Assembly: GCF_006443095.1 (NCBI RefSeq)
Contig: NZ_VFWZ01000003.1
Coordinates: 124,001 to 188,000 of the forward strand
Source of the DNA: Aquimarina algicola
GTDB taxonomy: Bacteria > Bacteroidota > Bacteroidia > Flavobacteriales > Flavobacteriaceae
DNA length: 64,000 bases
Reading direction: 5' to 3'
Shown here piece after piece: positions 18,933 through 28,612 of the stretch. The notes beneath the pieces were generated by a model. That model was given only the letters and a program-made list of their open reading frames with translations, was not told the DNA's origin and did no database searches. How positions within the stretch are numbered: position 1 is the first letter of the stretch; each line of letters begins with the position of its first letter. A program made the translations under genes and the position numbers.

Positions 18933-20030
18933 TTAAAATCTATATCCGATAGAAAACTCCGTTGCTTCAGCTTTTGCTGCATGGGATCTTACTGTTATAG
19001 AACCTATTATATTTTTTGTAAAATAATACTGTAGTCCTGCCCTCAAATATGTTTGCCCTTCAAAATCATATGGATAATATACATAATATCCTAGTTGAGT
19101 AAGCACAGCAACTCTATTAATTCTTAATTCGTGCCCCAAAAACATCCCTACTCTTTTAGCATCTTCATCTCCTGTAGTGCCATCACCAAAATTACCTACT
19201 GCTCTAAAATCAATAAATCGTTCTAAAGCTTTTGAAAAAAATACTTCGGTCCCAAGCTGAATTGCACTTTTTTTATTCAATCTTTTATCTGCAAACGCAG
19301 CAATTGTATAAAATGGATATTGTCCTGACCCTACCACATCACTTTCATTAACACCACTTCTAAACAGAAAACCAAAACCTATTGGTTCTGTACCTTTTAT
19401 CAATCCTTTTTCTTTTTCTATATATTCAGGAAGGTTCGTATCTAATGAGTATGTCAAACCTGCATTCAAAAACAATGTATTGGTACTCTTATTTGGTGCT
19501 TTGGCATTACCATTTGAATAATGCAAAACACCTAGTCCCGCTTTTACTCCTAAACCTTGTAGTAGGTTTTCTTTCTTGAAATTCAGCATTGCATATGTAC
19601 CACTAACCAAGTGTGAACCATAAGCTATATTTCTAAAATTATCATCTGCATCATACGGTTTTGTATTGTAAGAAATCCCTTGTCCGACTCTAAGCATTAA
19701 TAATCTATTTAGAAAATAGAAATTATAATGAACAAATATTCCATAATGTTCTCCTAAATATTCATTATCCATATTTTGATACGCAAAAGAAACACCATAA
19801 TCCGGATAATTATACAAGCGTTGCCATTCTTTCTCACCAAAAGTTTTTTGTTGAAAAGAAACAATAATGCCAGAAGGATGTCCTGTGATAAGATGCGATA
19901 TATCAGGATTATGCTTTAAGATAGAACCATAAAAACTATTTACATCCAACGTGTAATGTTTATTTGATTCTACTTGAGCACTAATGCTAAAACAAAAAAG
20001 AAAAAAGAAAAAATAGATTTGTTTTATCAT
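18933..20030 (-). CDS. Outer-membrane acyloxyacyl hydrolase (PagL-like lipid A deacylase)
   Basis: The 365-residue protein has a signal peptide (ending CFSISAQ) and the PagL-like catalytic His-Ser motif in GVLHYSNGNAKAPNKSTN. A long beta-barrel region ends with EFSIGYRF, a typical terminal strand. Members of this flavobacterial family are annotated as acyloxyacyl hydrolases and would remove a 3-O acyl chain from lipid A in the outer leaflet. Activity here is inferred from the motif. It heads a short unit with the GIN lipoprotein. Confidence 0.85.
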   Translation of the reverse strand: MIKQIYFFFFLFCFSISAQVESNKHYTLDVNSFYGSILKHNPDISHLITGHPSGIIVSFQQKTFGEKEWQRLYNYPDYGVSFAYQNMDNEYLGEHYGIFVHYNFYFLNRLLMLRVGQGISYNTKPYDADDNFRNIAYGSHLVSGTYAMLNFKKENLLQGLGVKAGLGVLHYSNGNAKAPNKSTNTLFLNAGLTYSLDTNLPEYIEKEKGLIKGTEPIGFGFLFRSGVNESDVVGSGQYPFYTIAAFADKRLNKKSAIQLGTEVFFSKALERFIDFRAVGNFGDGTTGDEDAKRVGMFLGHELRINRVAVLTQLGYYVYYPYDFEGQTYLRAGLQYYFTKNIIGSITVRSHAAKAEATEFSIGYRF

Positions 20031-20542
20031 CCGGCAAAAGTAGTAATACTTTTTATATACTCTTAAAACCTTCTTAAAAAAGCGCTTCTTTTGATTAAAT
20101 CATATCATTAATCATGCTTTTTACCCATTAACAACAAGTAAATTACACTTTATATCAAATACTAAATCACACTTTGAATTAAATGAATATCATATTGTAA
20201 AGTCATTTTTACTAAATGTTTTCCAAAAAAAAATTAGGGTCTTTGTTTAGATATGTGTTTTAGGGATATAATTTTTAACTATTAAAAGAAATCGAAACAT
20301 AATTGTATAGCAGTGTTAGAGTATAAAACTGAAAGTTAATACGATGATTACTACAAAATCTTAATTATGAATAGAACGAAATAATAGATCAATAAAAACA
20401 CTGTATTTTAAGTAAAGAACCTCGGAGCAAGCTCACGAGGCATTCGAAGGGAACTGACTTTTGATTTCGAGGCAAGCCTCGGAGTATTTAAATCTAGATT
20501 ATCGAGTAAAAATGAAAATTACAACCAACAAAAGCACAAAAA
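20031..20542. other. 512-base intergenic region with motif B and palindromes
   Basis: Between the divergent PagL-like and DUF2652 genes. It holds an AAAAATTAGGGTCTTTG-type motif with a following ATATGTGTTTTAGGG half (20225-20264) and two GCAAGC-loop hairpins (20420-20481). I see no coding sequence; the only short ORFs are under 10 codons. Confidence 0.6.
20420..20481. repeat. Pair of GCAAGC-loop palindromes (REP-like)
   Basis: Two hairpins in a row: 20420-20440 (CCTCG, GAGC, AA loop, GCTC, CGAGG, one bulge each side) and 20468-20481 (CGAGGC AA GCCTCG, perfect). Both are GC-rich against an AT-rich background and share the GCAAGC apex and the CTCGGAG flank with a third hairpin at 22852-22871. 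This looks like an interspersed palindromic repeat family. Confidence 0.6.
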
Positions 20543-21247
20543 ATGGCTAAATCACTGTTATTCATATCTGACATTTCTGGTTTTACCGAATATATTCAAG
20601 AAACAGAAATTGAGCATAGTCGTAATGTTATCTCAGAATTATTAGAAGCGATGATAAGTGCAAACACTTTGAATTTAAAATTAGCAGAAATTGAAGGTGA
20701 TGCTTTATTTTTTTATCTGGAGAATAAAATACCGTCTAATGATGAACTCATGCAACAAATAAAAATAATGAATACTGCATTTTATAACCATCTAGAAGTT
20801 CTAAAATCAAAAACAAAATGGTCTTATAAAACTCATGCAAACCTCGATAAATTGAAACTCAAAATTGTTGCACACAGTGCTGAATTATCCTTTATCAAAA
20901 TTCATAACATAGTTAAACCTTTTGGTAAAGAAGTCATAGAAATACATAGACTGTTGAAAAATTCAATTAAAAGTAAAAATTACCTTTTAATTACAAAGCA
21001 ATTAGCTAATGATATGCAAATAACTACAGATTATAAGAATAATCTTGGCCATCTAGAATATGGTAAAGATATTTATGATGGCAAAGAAATGATTTACTTA
21101 TATTCACCTATTAACGTTCAAAGACTAAATATTTCCTACCCAACAATAAATGAAAGTAATAATGCATTGAAAACAAATTTAAAAATTCATATCCTCGAAT
21201 TGTTAAAAAACTTTTTTATCCCAACGACTTTGTACTCTTATCATTGA
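20543..21247 (+). CDS. DUF2652 protein, class III cyclase-like fold
   Basis: The 234-residue cytosolic protein begins KSLLFISDISGFTEYIQETE and has EIEGDALFFYLE, the signature of DUF2652, a family related in fold to class III nucleotidyl cyclases. The first metal-binding Asp position (SDISGF) and the second (GDALFF) are present, but other catalytic residues cannot be confirmed by eye. It is a monocistronic gene 163 bases before a small membrane protein gene. Function is unknown. Confidence 0.8.
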   Translation: MAKSLLFISDISGFTEYIQETEIEHSRNVISELLEAMISANTLNLKLAEIEGDALFFYLENKIPSNDELMQQIKIMNTAFYNHLEVLKSKTKWSYKTHANLDKLKLKIVAHSAELSFIKIHNIVKPFGKEVIEIHRLLKNSIKSKNYLLITKQLANDMQITTDYKNNLGHLEYGKDIYDGKEMIYLYSPINVQRLNISYPTINESNNALKTNLKIHILELLKNFFIPTTLYSYH

Positions 21248-21412
21248 TTAGATCCACACTCACATAAGCGTTTGCACTCGTGTATTAAAATCCTATGAAA
21301 TTTCATCAAAACCTTCAATACAATATGAAAACGATATTTATATGTGCCTATAATTTTTTTGATTAACTTTTAAAAAATTTAATATCTCAATCAAAAAAAG
21401 CAATAATAGTTG

Positions 21413-21685
21413 ATGTCTACTAAACCTATTTTAAATTTCTTTAAATACGTGTGTATTAATACTTGTTTTACTTTATTAGGGTTTGGTCTTAGTTTTGTGC
21501 TAGACTTTGCCAGATGGTTTAAGCTTGATGATGCTCATGATTTAGGACTCACTAATTTATTTTTCACAACAACTATTTTTACCATCTTAGGATTAATCTA
21601 CACCGGGTATTTATTTTTTGAGCATAAATTTTTTGTAATACTATCCGTGATAGCAATCATTGGTTTACTCTATTTTATTTTGTAG
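21413..21685 (+). CDS. Small three-helix membrane protein
   Basis: The 90-residue product (ATG at 21413; an in-frame TTG lies just before it) has three hydrophobic segments: about residues 10-30 (FKYVCINTCFTLLGFGLSFV), 44-62 and 66-90. No family is recognised. It converges with metF, with 55 bases between stops. The codon use and clear membrane topology make it credible as a gene, but its role is unknown. Confidence 0.6.
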   Translation: MSTKPILNFFKYVCINTCFTLLGFGLSFVLDFARWFKLDDAHDLGLTNLFFTTTIFTILGLIYTGYLFFEHKFFVILSVIAIIGLLYFIL

Positions 21686-21740
21686 AACTCAATCATACTT
21701 CGATACTAATGGATTTACCTCCTCTTTTATTGAAATAAAA

Positions 21741-22694
21741 TCAAAATACTGCTTCGGCTATTTTTTTAATATTGTCAGATTTTCCCATAGAATAATAGTG
21801 TAATACCGGTACTCCATACTCCATTAACTCTTTGGATTGTTGAATTGCAAATTCAATTCCTACTTGTCGAACATCGGCATTACTAGTACAATTTTCGATT
21901 TCTTTGACCAATTCATCCGGCATATCTAACTTAAAAACTTGTGGTAAGAGCTGTAAGTGCCGTTTTACTGCTACAGGTTTGATTCCAGGAATAATAGGTA
22001 CTTCTATCCCTGCTGCTCTTGCTTTTTCTACAAATGCAAAATACCTTTTATTATCAAAAAACATTTGAGTCACTACATAATCTGCACCTGCATCTACCTT
22101 TTCTTTTAATCTTCTTATGTCAGAATCCATAGAAGGAGCCTCCATATGTTTTTCAGGATATCCCGCCACCCCGATACAAAAATCAGATTTGTTGTCTGTT
22201 TCAATGACTTCATGAAGAAACTGTCCTTGATTCATTTTTATAATCTGAGTAACCAGCTCGGTGGCATACGCATGTCCCCCTTTACTAGGTGTAAAATACT
22301 TTTCTTCTTTCATGGCATCTCCCCGAAGCGCCATAACATTATCGATCCCCAGATAATGGCAATCAACCAGCAAATACTCTGTTTCTTCTTTGGTAAAACC
22401 ACCACAAAGTACATGTGGTATGGTATCTATATTATATTTATGTTTTATAGATGCACAAATCCCTACCGTTCCCGGACGCATCCTCGTTAATTTTTTATCC
22501 AACAATCCATCACGATCTATGTAAATAAATTCTTCTCTTGATGTGGTTACATCTATAAAAGGAGGATCAAATTCCATCAATGGATCAATATTATCATATA
22601 ACTCCTGAATACTTCTTCCTTTTTGGGGTGGGATCAGCTCAAATGAAAACAATGTTTTTCCTTTGGCTTGCTCTATATGTTCTGTAACTTTCAT
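21741..22694 (-). CDS. metF: 5,10-methylenetetrahydrofolate reductase
   Basis: The 317-residue TIM-barrel flavoenzyme has FSFELIPPQKG with the catalytic Glu near the start, VTTSREE, ALRGDAM and TQMFFDN. It reduces methylene-THF to methyl-THF, the methyl donor for MetH. It is the third gene of a riboswitch-controlled metH(N)-metH(C)-metF cluster, but a 182-base gap filled with structured repeats separates it from metH(C). Confidence 0.96.
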   Translation of the reverse strand: MKVTEHIEQAKGKTLFSFELIPPQKGRSIQELYDNIDPLMEFDPPFIDVTTSREEFIYIDRDGLLDKKLTRMRPGTVGICASIKHKYNIDTIPHVLCGGFTKEETEYLLVDCHYLGIDNVMALRGDAMKEEKYFTPSKGGHAYATELVTQIIKMNQGQFLHEVIETDNKSDFCIGVAGYPEKHMEAPSMDSDIRRLKEKVDAGADYVVTQMFFDNKRYFAFVEKARAAGIEVPIIPGIKPVAVKRHLQLLPQVFKLDMPDELVKEIENCTSNADVRQVGIEFAIQQSKELMEYGVPVLHYYSMGKSDNIKKIAEAVF

Positions 22695-22732
22695 TTTTTG
22701 TTATATCGTTCTATCTTTTATTTTTAAAAAAA

Positions 22733-22802
22733 GGGTGTGCCCTTCGTTTTACTTCGGTCGGGCTATACTTGCTACATGGTAGCTTACTTCTATCCCTCAC
22801 AC
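22733..22802 (-). repeat. Structured interspersed repeat (three-way junction type)
   Basis: In the metH-metF gap a GC-richer block can fold as a multi-stem element: outer stem GTGTG (22735-22739)/CACAC (22798-22802), a GCCC (22739-22742)/GGGC (22760-22763) hairpin and GCTAC (22771-22775)/GTAGC (22779-22783). Strand is arbitrary. I recall similar CTTCGGTCGGGCTAT...ATCCCT blocks scattered through flavobacterial intergenic regions. Only one copy is present in this window. Confidence 0.55.
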
Positions 22803-22840
22803 AAATTGTGCGTTTTAGACTTCGAAATCTCCAAAAACAA

Positions 22841-22871
22841 CCTCGGAGTCTCGTGTCTGCAAGCAGACACG
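22841..22871. repeat. REP-like hairpin in the metH-metF gap
   Basis: CCTCGGAG (22841-22848) is followed by the perfect 9-bp hairpin CGTGTCTGC AA GCAGACACG (22852-22871). It shares the CCTCGGAG flank and GCAAGC apex with the pair at 20420-20481. A T-run follows it on the plus strand only, so on the transcribed minus strand it is not an obvious terminator. Confidence 0.55.
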
Positions 22872-22876
22872 GTTTT

Positions 22877-25576
22877 TTACTCTTGTATATTAGGACTCAA
22901 CCATTTCTTGGCATAGTCAATATCAATATTTTTTCGGGTAGCATAATCTTCTACCTGGTCTTCTTTAATTTTACCTAGTCCAAAATATCTGGCTTCAGCA
23001 TTTCCAAAATAATACCCTGATACAGATGCAGCCGGCCACATCGCCAAACTTTCGGTTAATGCTACTCCAATATTCTCTTTCACTTTCAACAAATCCCAAA
23101 TGGTGAGTTTCTCCAGGTGATCTGGGCAAGCAGGATATCCCGGAGCCGGTCTAATTCCTTTATACTGTTCTTTAATCAATTCTTCATTATTCAACATTTC
23201 ATCACTGGCATACCCCCAATCATTCTTACGAACTTTTTCATGAAGATATTCTGCAAATGCTTCTGCCAGTCGATCTGCCAAAGCCTTAATCATAATCGAA
23301 TTATAATCATCGTGTTCTTTTTCAAAAGCTGTTGCCAATGCTGCTGTTCCAAATCCTGTAGACACGCAAAAACAACCTATATAATCCTGTATATTACTTT
23401 CTTTGGGAGCAATAAAATCTGATAATGCAAAGTTGGGTTTGCCTTGATATTTTTTGAGTTGTTGTCTTAAGGTTCTGAATTTGAATACTTTTTTATCATG
23501 AACAACTTCGATATCATCATCATGTATCGTATTAGCTTCAAACAATCCATAGATTGCTTTGGCATTAAGTAATTGTTCTTCAAATACTTTTTTAAGTAAT
23601 TCCTGTGCATCAGCAAACAATGAGGTTGCTTGTTCTCCTACGATCTCATCTTTTAATATTTCAGGATATTTCCCATGCAAATCCCATGATCTAAAAAACG
23701 GAGTCCAGTCGATATAGGATTCTAATTGTTTAATATCAAAATCATCAATGATTTGAATACCTAATTGATTAGGCCTCACAATTGAAGTAGTCGACCAATC
23801 GATTTTGTATTTGTTTTTGCGAGCATCGTTGATATGTAAATATTCTTTCTTTTTAGTTCTTTTTAGAAATCCTTCTCTAAATTTTTCATAATCTTCTTTA
23901 AGCTCCCCTATATATTTTTGGTTACTTCTTTTGTTCAAAAGATCGCCCACTACAGTTACAGCTCTAGAAGCATCATTGACATGAACAACTGCATTTGTAT
24001 ATTGCGGATCAATTTTTACTGCAGTATGTGCTTTTGAAGTGGTCGCTCCTCCTATCAAAAGTGGAATATTAAGATGCTTACGTTCCATCTCTTTTGCCAA
24101 ATAAACCATTTCATCGAGTGAAGGAGTGATCAGACCACTCAACCCTATAATATCGACTTGTTCATCTATAGCCGTTTGGATAATCTTTTCGGGAGGTACC
24201 ATCACTCCTAAGTCTACAATCTCATAATTATTACATCCTAAAACTACTGAAACAATATTTTTTCCTATATCATGCACATCTCCCTTTACGGTTGCCATCA
24301 GGACTTTGCCAGCTCCCCTAGCTTCTTTTGGAGACTGGGGGGCTTTCTTTTTTTCTTCTTCAATAAACGGAAGTAAATAAGCAACTGCTTTTTTCATTAC
24401 TCGTGCAGATTTTACAACCTGTGGTAAAAACATTTTTCCCGAACCAAAAAGATCCCCTACCACATTCATACCAGTCATAAGATTGCCTTCTATGACTTCA
24501 ATAGGTTTATCTGCGCTTTGTCTTGCTTCTTCTACATCTTGTTCTATGTATTGGTCAATACCTTTTACCAATGCTCGTGTAATCCGATCCTGTAATGATT
24601 CCTCTCTCCATGCAAGATCGGCAGTTTGTTCTTTTTTTGTTCCTTTTACAGTTTCTGCAAAGTCAAGCAATCGTTCTGTCGCATCCTCTCTACGATCAAG
24701 AATTACATCTTCTACATATTCTAATAAATCTTTGGGAATATCGTCATATACTTCAAGCATTGTAGGATTAACGATACCCATATTCATTCCTGCCTCAATA
24801 GCATGATATAGAAATACAGAATGCATAGCTTCTCGAACCGCATTATTTCCCCGAAATGAAAAAGATACATTGCTTACACCACCACTTACACTACAATGCG
24901 GAAGATTTTCTCGAACCCACCGTGTAGCTTCGATAAAATCGACAGCATTCTTGCGATGTTCTTCCATCCCGGTTGCCACCGGAAAGATATTAAGGTCAAA
25001 AATGATATCCTCTGGAGGAAAATTCACTTCATTTACCAATATCTCGTATGATCTTTTTGAAATTTCGATTCTACGCTCGTAGTTATCGGCTTGGCCAACC
25101 TCATCAAAAGCCATGATGATTACTGCAGCTCCATATCTTTTGATGGCTTTTGCTTGTTTAACAAATAGTGCCTCTCCTTCTTTGAGGCTAATTGAGTTTA
25201 CTACGCATTTTCCTTGAACCACTTGTAATCCCGCTTCGATGATTTCCCATTTGGAACTATCGATCATGATAGGTACTCGTGCAATATCAGGCTCTGCCAT
25301 AATAAGGTTGAGAAAACGTATCATTGCTTCCTTACCATCAATAAGCCCATCATCCATATTGATATCAATTACTTGCGCTCCTCCTTCTACCTGATGTCTA
25401 GCGATATCTAAAGCTTCATCAAATTTTTCTTCTTTTATTAAGCGTAAGAACTTTCTCGAACCAGCAACATTGGTTCGTTCACCAACATTAATAAAATTCG
25501 TTTCTGCAGAAACGATCATAGGTTCAAGCCCAGACAATTTGAGATATTTTCTTTTATTTTCTATACTCATAGTCAT
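22877..25576 (-). CDS. metH: Methionine synthase, folate/cobalamin/activation part
   Basis: This 899-residue protein is MetH without its homocysteine module. In order it has the pterin-binding barrel ([24 protein letters not shown]), the four-helix cap, the B12-binding domain with the axial His motif GDVHDIGKN and [11 protein letters not shown], and the C-terminal SAM-dependent reactivation domain ([12 protein letters not shown]). It moves the methyl group from methyl-THF through cobalamin to homocysteine. Its ATG overlaps the stop of the N-terminal half gene by three bases (ATGA), so the halves are made together. Confidence 0.96.
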   Translation of the reverse strand: MTMSIENKRKYLKLSGLEPMIVSAETNFINVGERTNVAGSRKFLRLIKEEKFDEALDIARHQVEGGAQVIDINMDDGLIDGKEAMIRFLNLIMAEPDIARVPIMIDSSKWEIIEAGLQVVQGKCVVNSISLKEGEALFVKQAKAIKRYGAAVIIMAFDEVGQADNYERRIEISKRSYEILVNEVNFPPEDIIFDLNIFPVATGMEEHRKNAVDFIEATRWVRENLPHCSVSGGVSNVSFSFRGNNAVREAMHSVFLYHAIEAGMNMGIVNPTMLEVYDDIPKDLLEYVEDVILDRREDATERLLDFAETVKGTKKEQTADLAWREESLQDRITRALVKGIDQYIEQDVEEARQSADKPIEVIEGNLMTGMNVVGDLFGSGKMFLPQVVKSARVMKKAVAYLLPFIEEEKKKAPQSPKEARGAGKVLMATVKGDVHDIGKNIVSVVLGCNNYEIVDLGVMVPPEKIIQTAIDEQVDIIGLSGLITPSLDEMVYLAKEMERKHLNIPLLIGGATTSKAHTAVKIDPQYTNAVVHVNDASRAVTVVGDLLNKRSNQKYIGELKEDYEKFREGFLKRTKKKEYLHINDARKNKYKIDWSTTSIVRPNQLGIQIIDDFDIKQLESYIDWTPFFRSWDLHGKYPEILKDEIVGEQATSLFADAQELLKKVFEEQLLNAKAIYGLFEANTIHDDDIEVVHDKKVFKFRTLRQQLKKYQGKPNFALSDFIAPKESNIQDYIGCFCVSTGFGTAALATAFEKEHDDYNSIMIKALADRLAEAFAEYLHEKVRKNDWGYASDEMLNNEELIKEQYKGIRPAPGYPACPDHLEKLTIWDLLKVKENIGVALTESLAMWPAASVSGYYFGNAEARYFGLGKIKEDQVEDYATRKNIDIDYAKKWLSPNIQE

Positions 25577-26574
25577 ACTGAAACTTCTGCTATTCTGGGT
25601 TTATAATTTGCTGCTAAATCAGCAATGGCTTTAATATGTTCTGGTGTGGTACCACAACAGCCTCCTACTATATTCACCAGATGCTTATCCAAATATTCTT
25701 TGATCTGATTTGCCATCTGTTCCGGTGTTTCATCATACTCACCAAAGGCATTGGGTAGTCCTGCATTGGGATGAGCTGACACTGCAAAAGATGCTTTTTG
25801 AGACAGTATTTCTAAATGAGGGGTAAGTTGACTTGCGCCTAGCGCACAATTAAAACCGATAGATAACATAGGGATATGGGACACCGATATCAAAAATGCT
25901 TCTGCTGTTTGACCAGAAAGGGTTCTACCACTTGCATCAGTAATCGTACCACTTACCATTATCGGAACATTCATATTTCGTTCATCTTTTACTTCTTCGA
26001 TGGCAAAAAGCGCTGCTTTTGCGTTCAATGTATCAAAAACCGTTTCAACCAATAAGATATCGGCTCCTCCATCTAATAAGGCTTCAACTTGTTGCTTATA
26101 GGCAATTCTTAACTCATCAAAAGATACTGCTCGATATCCCGGATCATTGACATCAGGAGACATACTGGCTGTCTTGTTTGTTGGACCGATAGAACCTGCA
26201 ACAAATCGTGGCTTATCTGGTTCTTTCTCTGTAAATTCTAAGGCTACTTCTTTGGCAATTTTTGCAGATTGGTAATTGAGTTCATAGACCAACTCCTCCA
26301 TTTCATAATCTGCCATAGCGATAGTAGTTCCTGAAAATGTATTGGTTTCGACAATGTCTGCTCCGGCTTCAAAATACAATCGATGTACTTCTTTAATCGC
26401 TTTGGGCTGAGTAATGCTTAATAAATCATTATTTCCTTGAAGAGGAACCGGCCAGTCTTTGAATCGTTCTCCTCTGAAATCTTCTTCGGTAAACTTATAA
26501 CGTTGCAACATTGTTCCCATAGCTCCATCGAGTACAAGAATTCTTTCTTCTAATATTTTATATATGTCTTTCAT
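25573..26574 (-). CDS. Methionine synthase, homocysteine-binding part
   Basis: The 333-residue protein is the homocysteine S-methyltransferase barrel of MetH as a separate polypeptide: [14 protein letters not shown] at the start and zinc-ligand cysteines in FNCALGA and [10 protein letters not shown]. It binds zinc and homocysteine and must work with the cobalamin half encoded next. It is the first gene of the S-box controlled cluster, 130 bases downstream of the aptamer. Split MetH is known in Bacteroidota; it is not a frameshift, since both halves have complete domain borders. Confidence 0.94.
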   Translation of the reverse strand: MKDIYKILEERILVLDGAMGTMLQRYKFTEEDFRGERFKDWPVPLQGNNDLLSITQPKAIKEVHRLYFEAGADIVETNTFSGTTIAMADYEMEELVYELNYQSAKIAKEVALEFTEKEPDKPRFVAGSIGPTNKTASMSPDVNDPGYRAVSFDELRIAYKQQVEALLDGGADILLVETVFDTLNAKAALFAIEEVKDERNMNVPIMVSGTITDASGRTLSGQTAEAFLISVSHIPMLSIGFNCALGASQLTPHLEILSQKASFAVSAHPNAGLPNAFGEYDETPEQMANQIKEYLDKHLVNIVGGCCGTTPEHIKAIADLAANYKPRIAEVSV

Positions 26575-26703
26575 TCAAAAAAATATTATACTCATCTTCA
26601 TCAGAAAATATCAGATAAATACAGACGAGTTATTATTTTAATTATTAAAAAAACTGTAATCGAGAAAAGTAATGGAAAGAAGTAGAAAATTCTTAGGATT
26701 GTC

Positions 26704-26824
26704 GTTATCTATTCCTCTAATGGGATAGAATGTAGCACCTTCTTTAATATTATTAAGTTGTATGATAATTTTAAAGGGTTGCTAAGGTTTCAACGGGTCT
26801 ATTCCCTCCACCTTTCTTGATAAC
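26704..26824 (-). ncRNA. SAM-I (S-box) riboswitch upstream of metH/metF
   Basis: On the minus strand P1 is GTTATC (26824-26819) with GATAAC (26709-26704). Between them are the conserved S-box core AAGAAAGGTGGAGGGA, the GACCC/GGGTC region with GTTGAAACC, TTAGCAACC and the 3' AAGAAGGTGCTACATTC. These match the SAM-I aptamer in order and spacing. It should switch off metH-metF when SAM is high. No clear intrinsic terminator lies in the 129 bases before the start codon, so the expression platform may act on translation or by an unseen structure. Confidence 0.94.
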
Positions 26825-26847
26825 AGGATAAATACGTAAATGAACTG

Positions 26848-26864
26848 TTGTAGTATTACTACAA
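26848..26864. promoter_or_regulatory. 17-bp perfect palindrome before the metH riboswitch
   Basis: TTGTAGTA T TACTACAA is a perfect dyad 23 bases upstream of the aptamer, close to where transcription must start. A TGATTTTG-like -7 element overlaps it on the minus strand. It could be a repressor operator or the foot of a short hairpin. The rest of 26865-27003 is AT-rich with no gene. Confidence 0.4.
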
Positions 26865-27003
26865 AATCAATACAAATAAAAGGCATTGGTACTTGTTTTG
26901 CAAGTTTATTTAATAAATATTGTACAAAGAAGTTTTTTTAGTGTTCCGTAACGCTGCTATGCAACAATAAAAAATTAAAAAAGTGTAAACCACTTCAAAT
27001 ACA

Positions 27004-27034
27004 AAAAGCGATCACAAAATTTGTGATCGCTTTT
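27004..27034. terminator. Strong hairpin terminator after the metalloprotease gene
   Basis: AAAAGCGATCACAAA (27004-27018) and TTTGTGATCGCTTTT (27020-27034) form a near-perfect 15-base inverted repeat with A- and T-runs at the ends. It ends the minus-strand metalloprotease transcript before the metH promoter and would work in either direction. Confidence 0.9.
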
Positions 27035-27106
27035 ATATCTTTCATTTTATAATCGAGATTTAAATATTCTTAGGGTTGTTTCAAAGTTATTGACTTTTAT
27101 ATTTTT

Positions 27107-28612
27107 TTACCTTGTCCAAACAGATCCACCAAATCCTCCTGTAGCATGTACTCTTGTTAATCGATTTGCATGATCCACATTTATTCTCAAGATACCGTTA
27201 CTATTTGCATTCCCTTTGGGTACATCTACCCAATCAAGCCATAAAGTATTTCCAAAACGGCTTCCATAAGCTACATTGGCCCAACCGGGGCGACCTGAGG
27301 CAAAATTACGTTCTCCAAACCATACCACTCGATTTCCAATTTGCCTTATATAATATCTACCTCCATCATTTGCTATCCATCTTGCGGTAAGATTATTTAT
27401 ATTATTTCTACCTCCAAAACCTGCTGCTCTGGGGGGCGGTAGATTGGCAGGCCGAGTTGTTTTATTCCATACTGATCCGCCAAAATTAGCTCCTTCTGTT
27501 TTGGTAATCCTTGTGCTATTATAATTAACTGTTAATTTTAATGTTCCTGAACCTTGTATTCTTCCTTTGGGCACATCATAAAATTGACCGGTTATTTTAT
27601 TACCATCTAATTTTCCTTTAAAAATATTCGCCCAGTTACCTGATGCATGTTCTCCAAACCAATACACATCTGTTCCTATATGGCGAATATAATAATGCCC
27701 TCCATCGTTTGCTCTGTAGTATCCACTCATGTTTGGAACTGTCCCACATACATCTCTATACATTCTAGAGACCCCTATCTTATCCCAAAAAGACAATCCT
27801 GTTCTTTGTACAGAGTATGTAGTACCATTTTTACGAGTAATCGTTGGTCGATCATTTTTTGAAAATGCATAAGATCCATACATCATGATACTTCCAAAAT
27901 CGAGTGATGGAGAATACTCGTCACCATCATAGCCTCTCTCTATATATGTTTTGAAATTATGATCTTTTTCTGATTCTATATTTGCATAATTAATCGTAAC
28001 ATATGCATTTCTGTCTTTTCTACTGTGTTCATGCCACAATCCAATCGCATGCCCTATTTCGTGTATCGTATTTCCTGTCGAGCATAGATTACTTAGTTTA
28101 ATTTCTTGTTTTCCTCCTATCCGACCTACTCTGGAGGAACACCCTGTACCAGTTCTAAAATATACATAGTCTACCTGATTCGTTCTTTTTATAAATTGAA
28201 AATTAGTATTCGCTTCCCAATGTGCAATGGCATCATAAACTCTTTGTTTATTGGGTAAACTGTTTTGAATGGTGTAATAAATAGTACAATTGGGCCAAAG
28301 CCGAGAGGTTCTACCAGTACTTTTTGAAGCATTGAGTTCTTCTTCAGAAATTATGATATCGCCTTCAAAAACATAGTGGTCATCTATTTTTTCAACAGGT
28401 AGTTTTTGACCTTCAAAAATAATTTCAGTTACTTCACCTGATGTATTGGGATACGCTTTTTCTACCTCAATATTATTCTCATTTGTTACAATTGTATCAG
28501 ATAAATTCTCTTCTTCAAGAAACTCTTCTTTATCACAATTTGTAAATACTAATAGGCTCCATAGTAAGATTATTGAAACTAAAGGTTTCAATATAAATGA
28601 AAGTTTTTTCAT
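27107..28612 (-). CDS. Astacin-like surface metalloprotease with two C-terminal repeats
   Basis: The 501-residue protein has a lipoprotein signal (LVFTNC, Cys26) followed by DKEE, which fits a Bacteroidota surface-export signal. An acidic propeptide leads to an M12A/astacin catalytic domain (about 105-290) with zinc site HEIGHAIGLWHEH (His184, Glu185, His188, His194) and Met-turn SIMMYGS. Two copies of an about 90-residue module follow (about 296-383 and 408-500), each with ANDGG.YYIR, a WFGE motif, DVPKG and FGGSVW. The module resembles none I can name; it may bind a ligand or anchor the enzyme. Confidence 0.9.
   Translation of the reverse strand: MKKLSFILKPLVSIILLWSLLVFTNCDKEEFLEEENLSDTIVTNENNIEVEKAYPNTSGEVTEIIFEGQKLPVEKIDDHYVFEGDIIISEEELNASKSTGRTSRLWPNCTIYYTIQNSLPNKQRVYDAIAHWEANTNFQFIKRTNQVDYVYFRTGTGCSSRVGRIGGKQEIKLSNLCSTGNTIHEIGHAIGLWHEHSRKDRNAYVTINYANIESEKDHNFKTYIERGYDGDEYSPSLDFGSIMMYGSYAFSKNDRPTITRKNGTTYSVQRTGLSFWDKIGVSRMYRDVCGTVPNMSGYYRANDGGHYYIRHIGTDVYWFGEHASGNWANIFKGKLDGNKITGQFYDVPKGRIQGSGTLKLTVNYNSTRITKTEGANFGGSVWNKTTRPANLPPPRAAGFGGRNNINNLTARWIANDGGRYYIRQIGNRVVWFGERNFASGRPGWANVAYGSRFGNTLWLDWVDVPKGNANSNGILRINVDHANRLTRVHATGGFGGSVWTR

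Noticed and set aside
20346..20359. A 14-base match (ATTACTACAAAATC) with the palindrome region upstream of metH
   Set aside because: In AT-rich DNA a 14-base match within 64 kb is expected by chance, and the other palindrome arm is missing here.
22146..22490. A 114-codon plus-strand ORF opposite metF, and similar long antisense ORFs opposite metH, cysN, ferredoxin reductase and others
   Set aside because: They lie fully inside well-supported conserved genes on the other strand, lack family motifs and have poor composition for flavobacterial proteins.
25573..25576. metH as a frameshifted pseudogene
   Set aside because: Both halves have complete domains and an ATGA overlap, the mark of a genuine two-gene arrangement known in Bacteroidota.
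26575..26703. Intrinsic terminator as expression platform of the metH S-box
   Set aside because: I could not find a GC-containing hairpin followed by a T-run between aptamer and start codon; the same holds for 46756-46933 before metY. The mechanism is left open.
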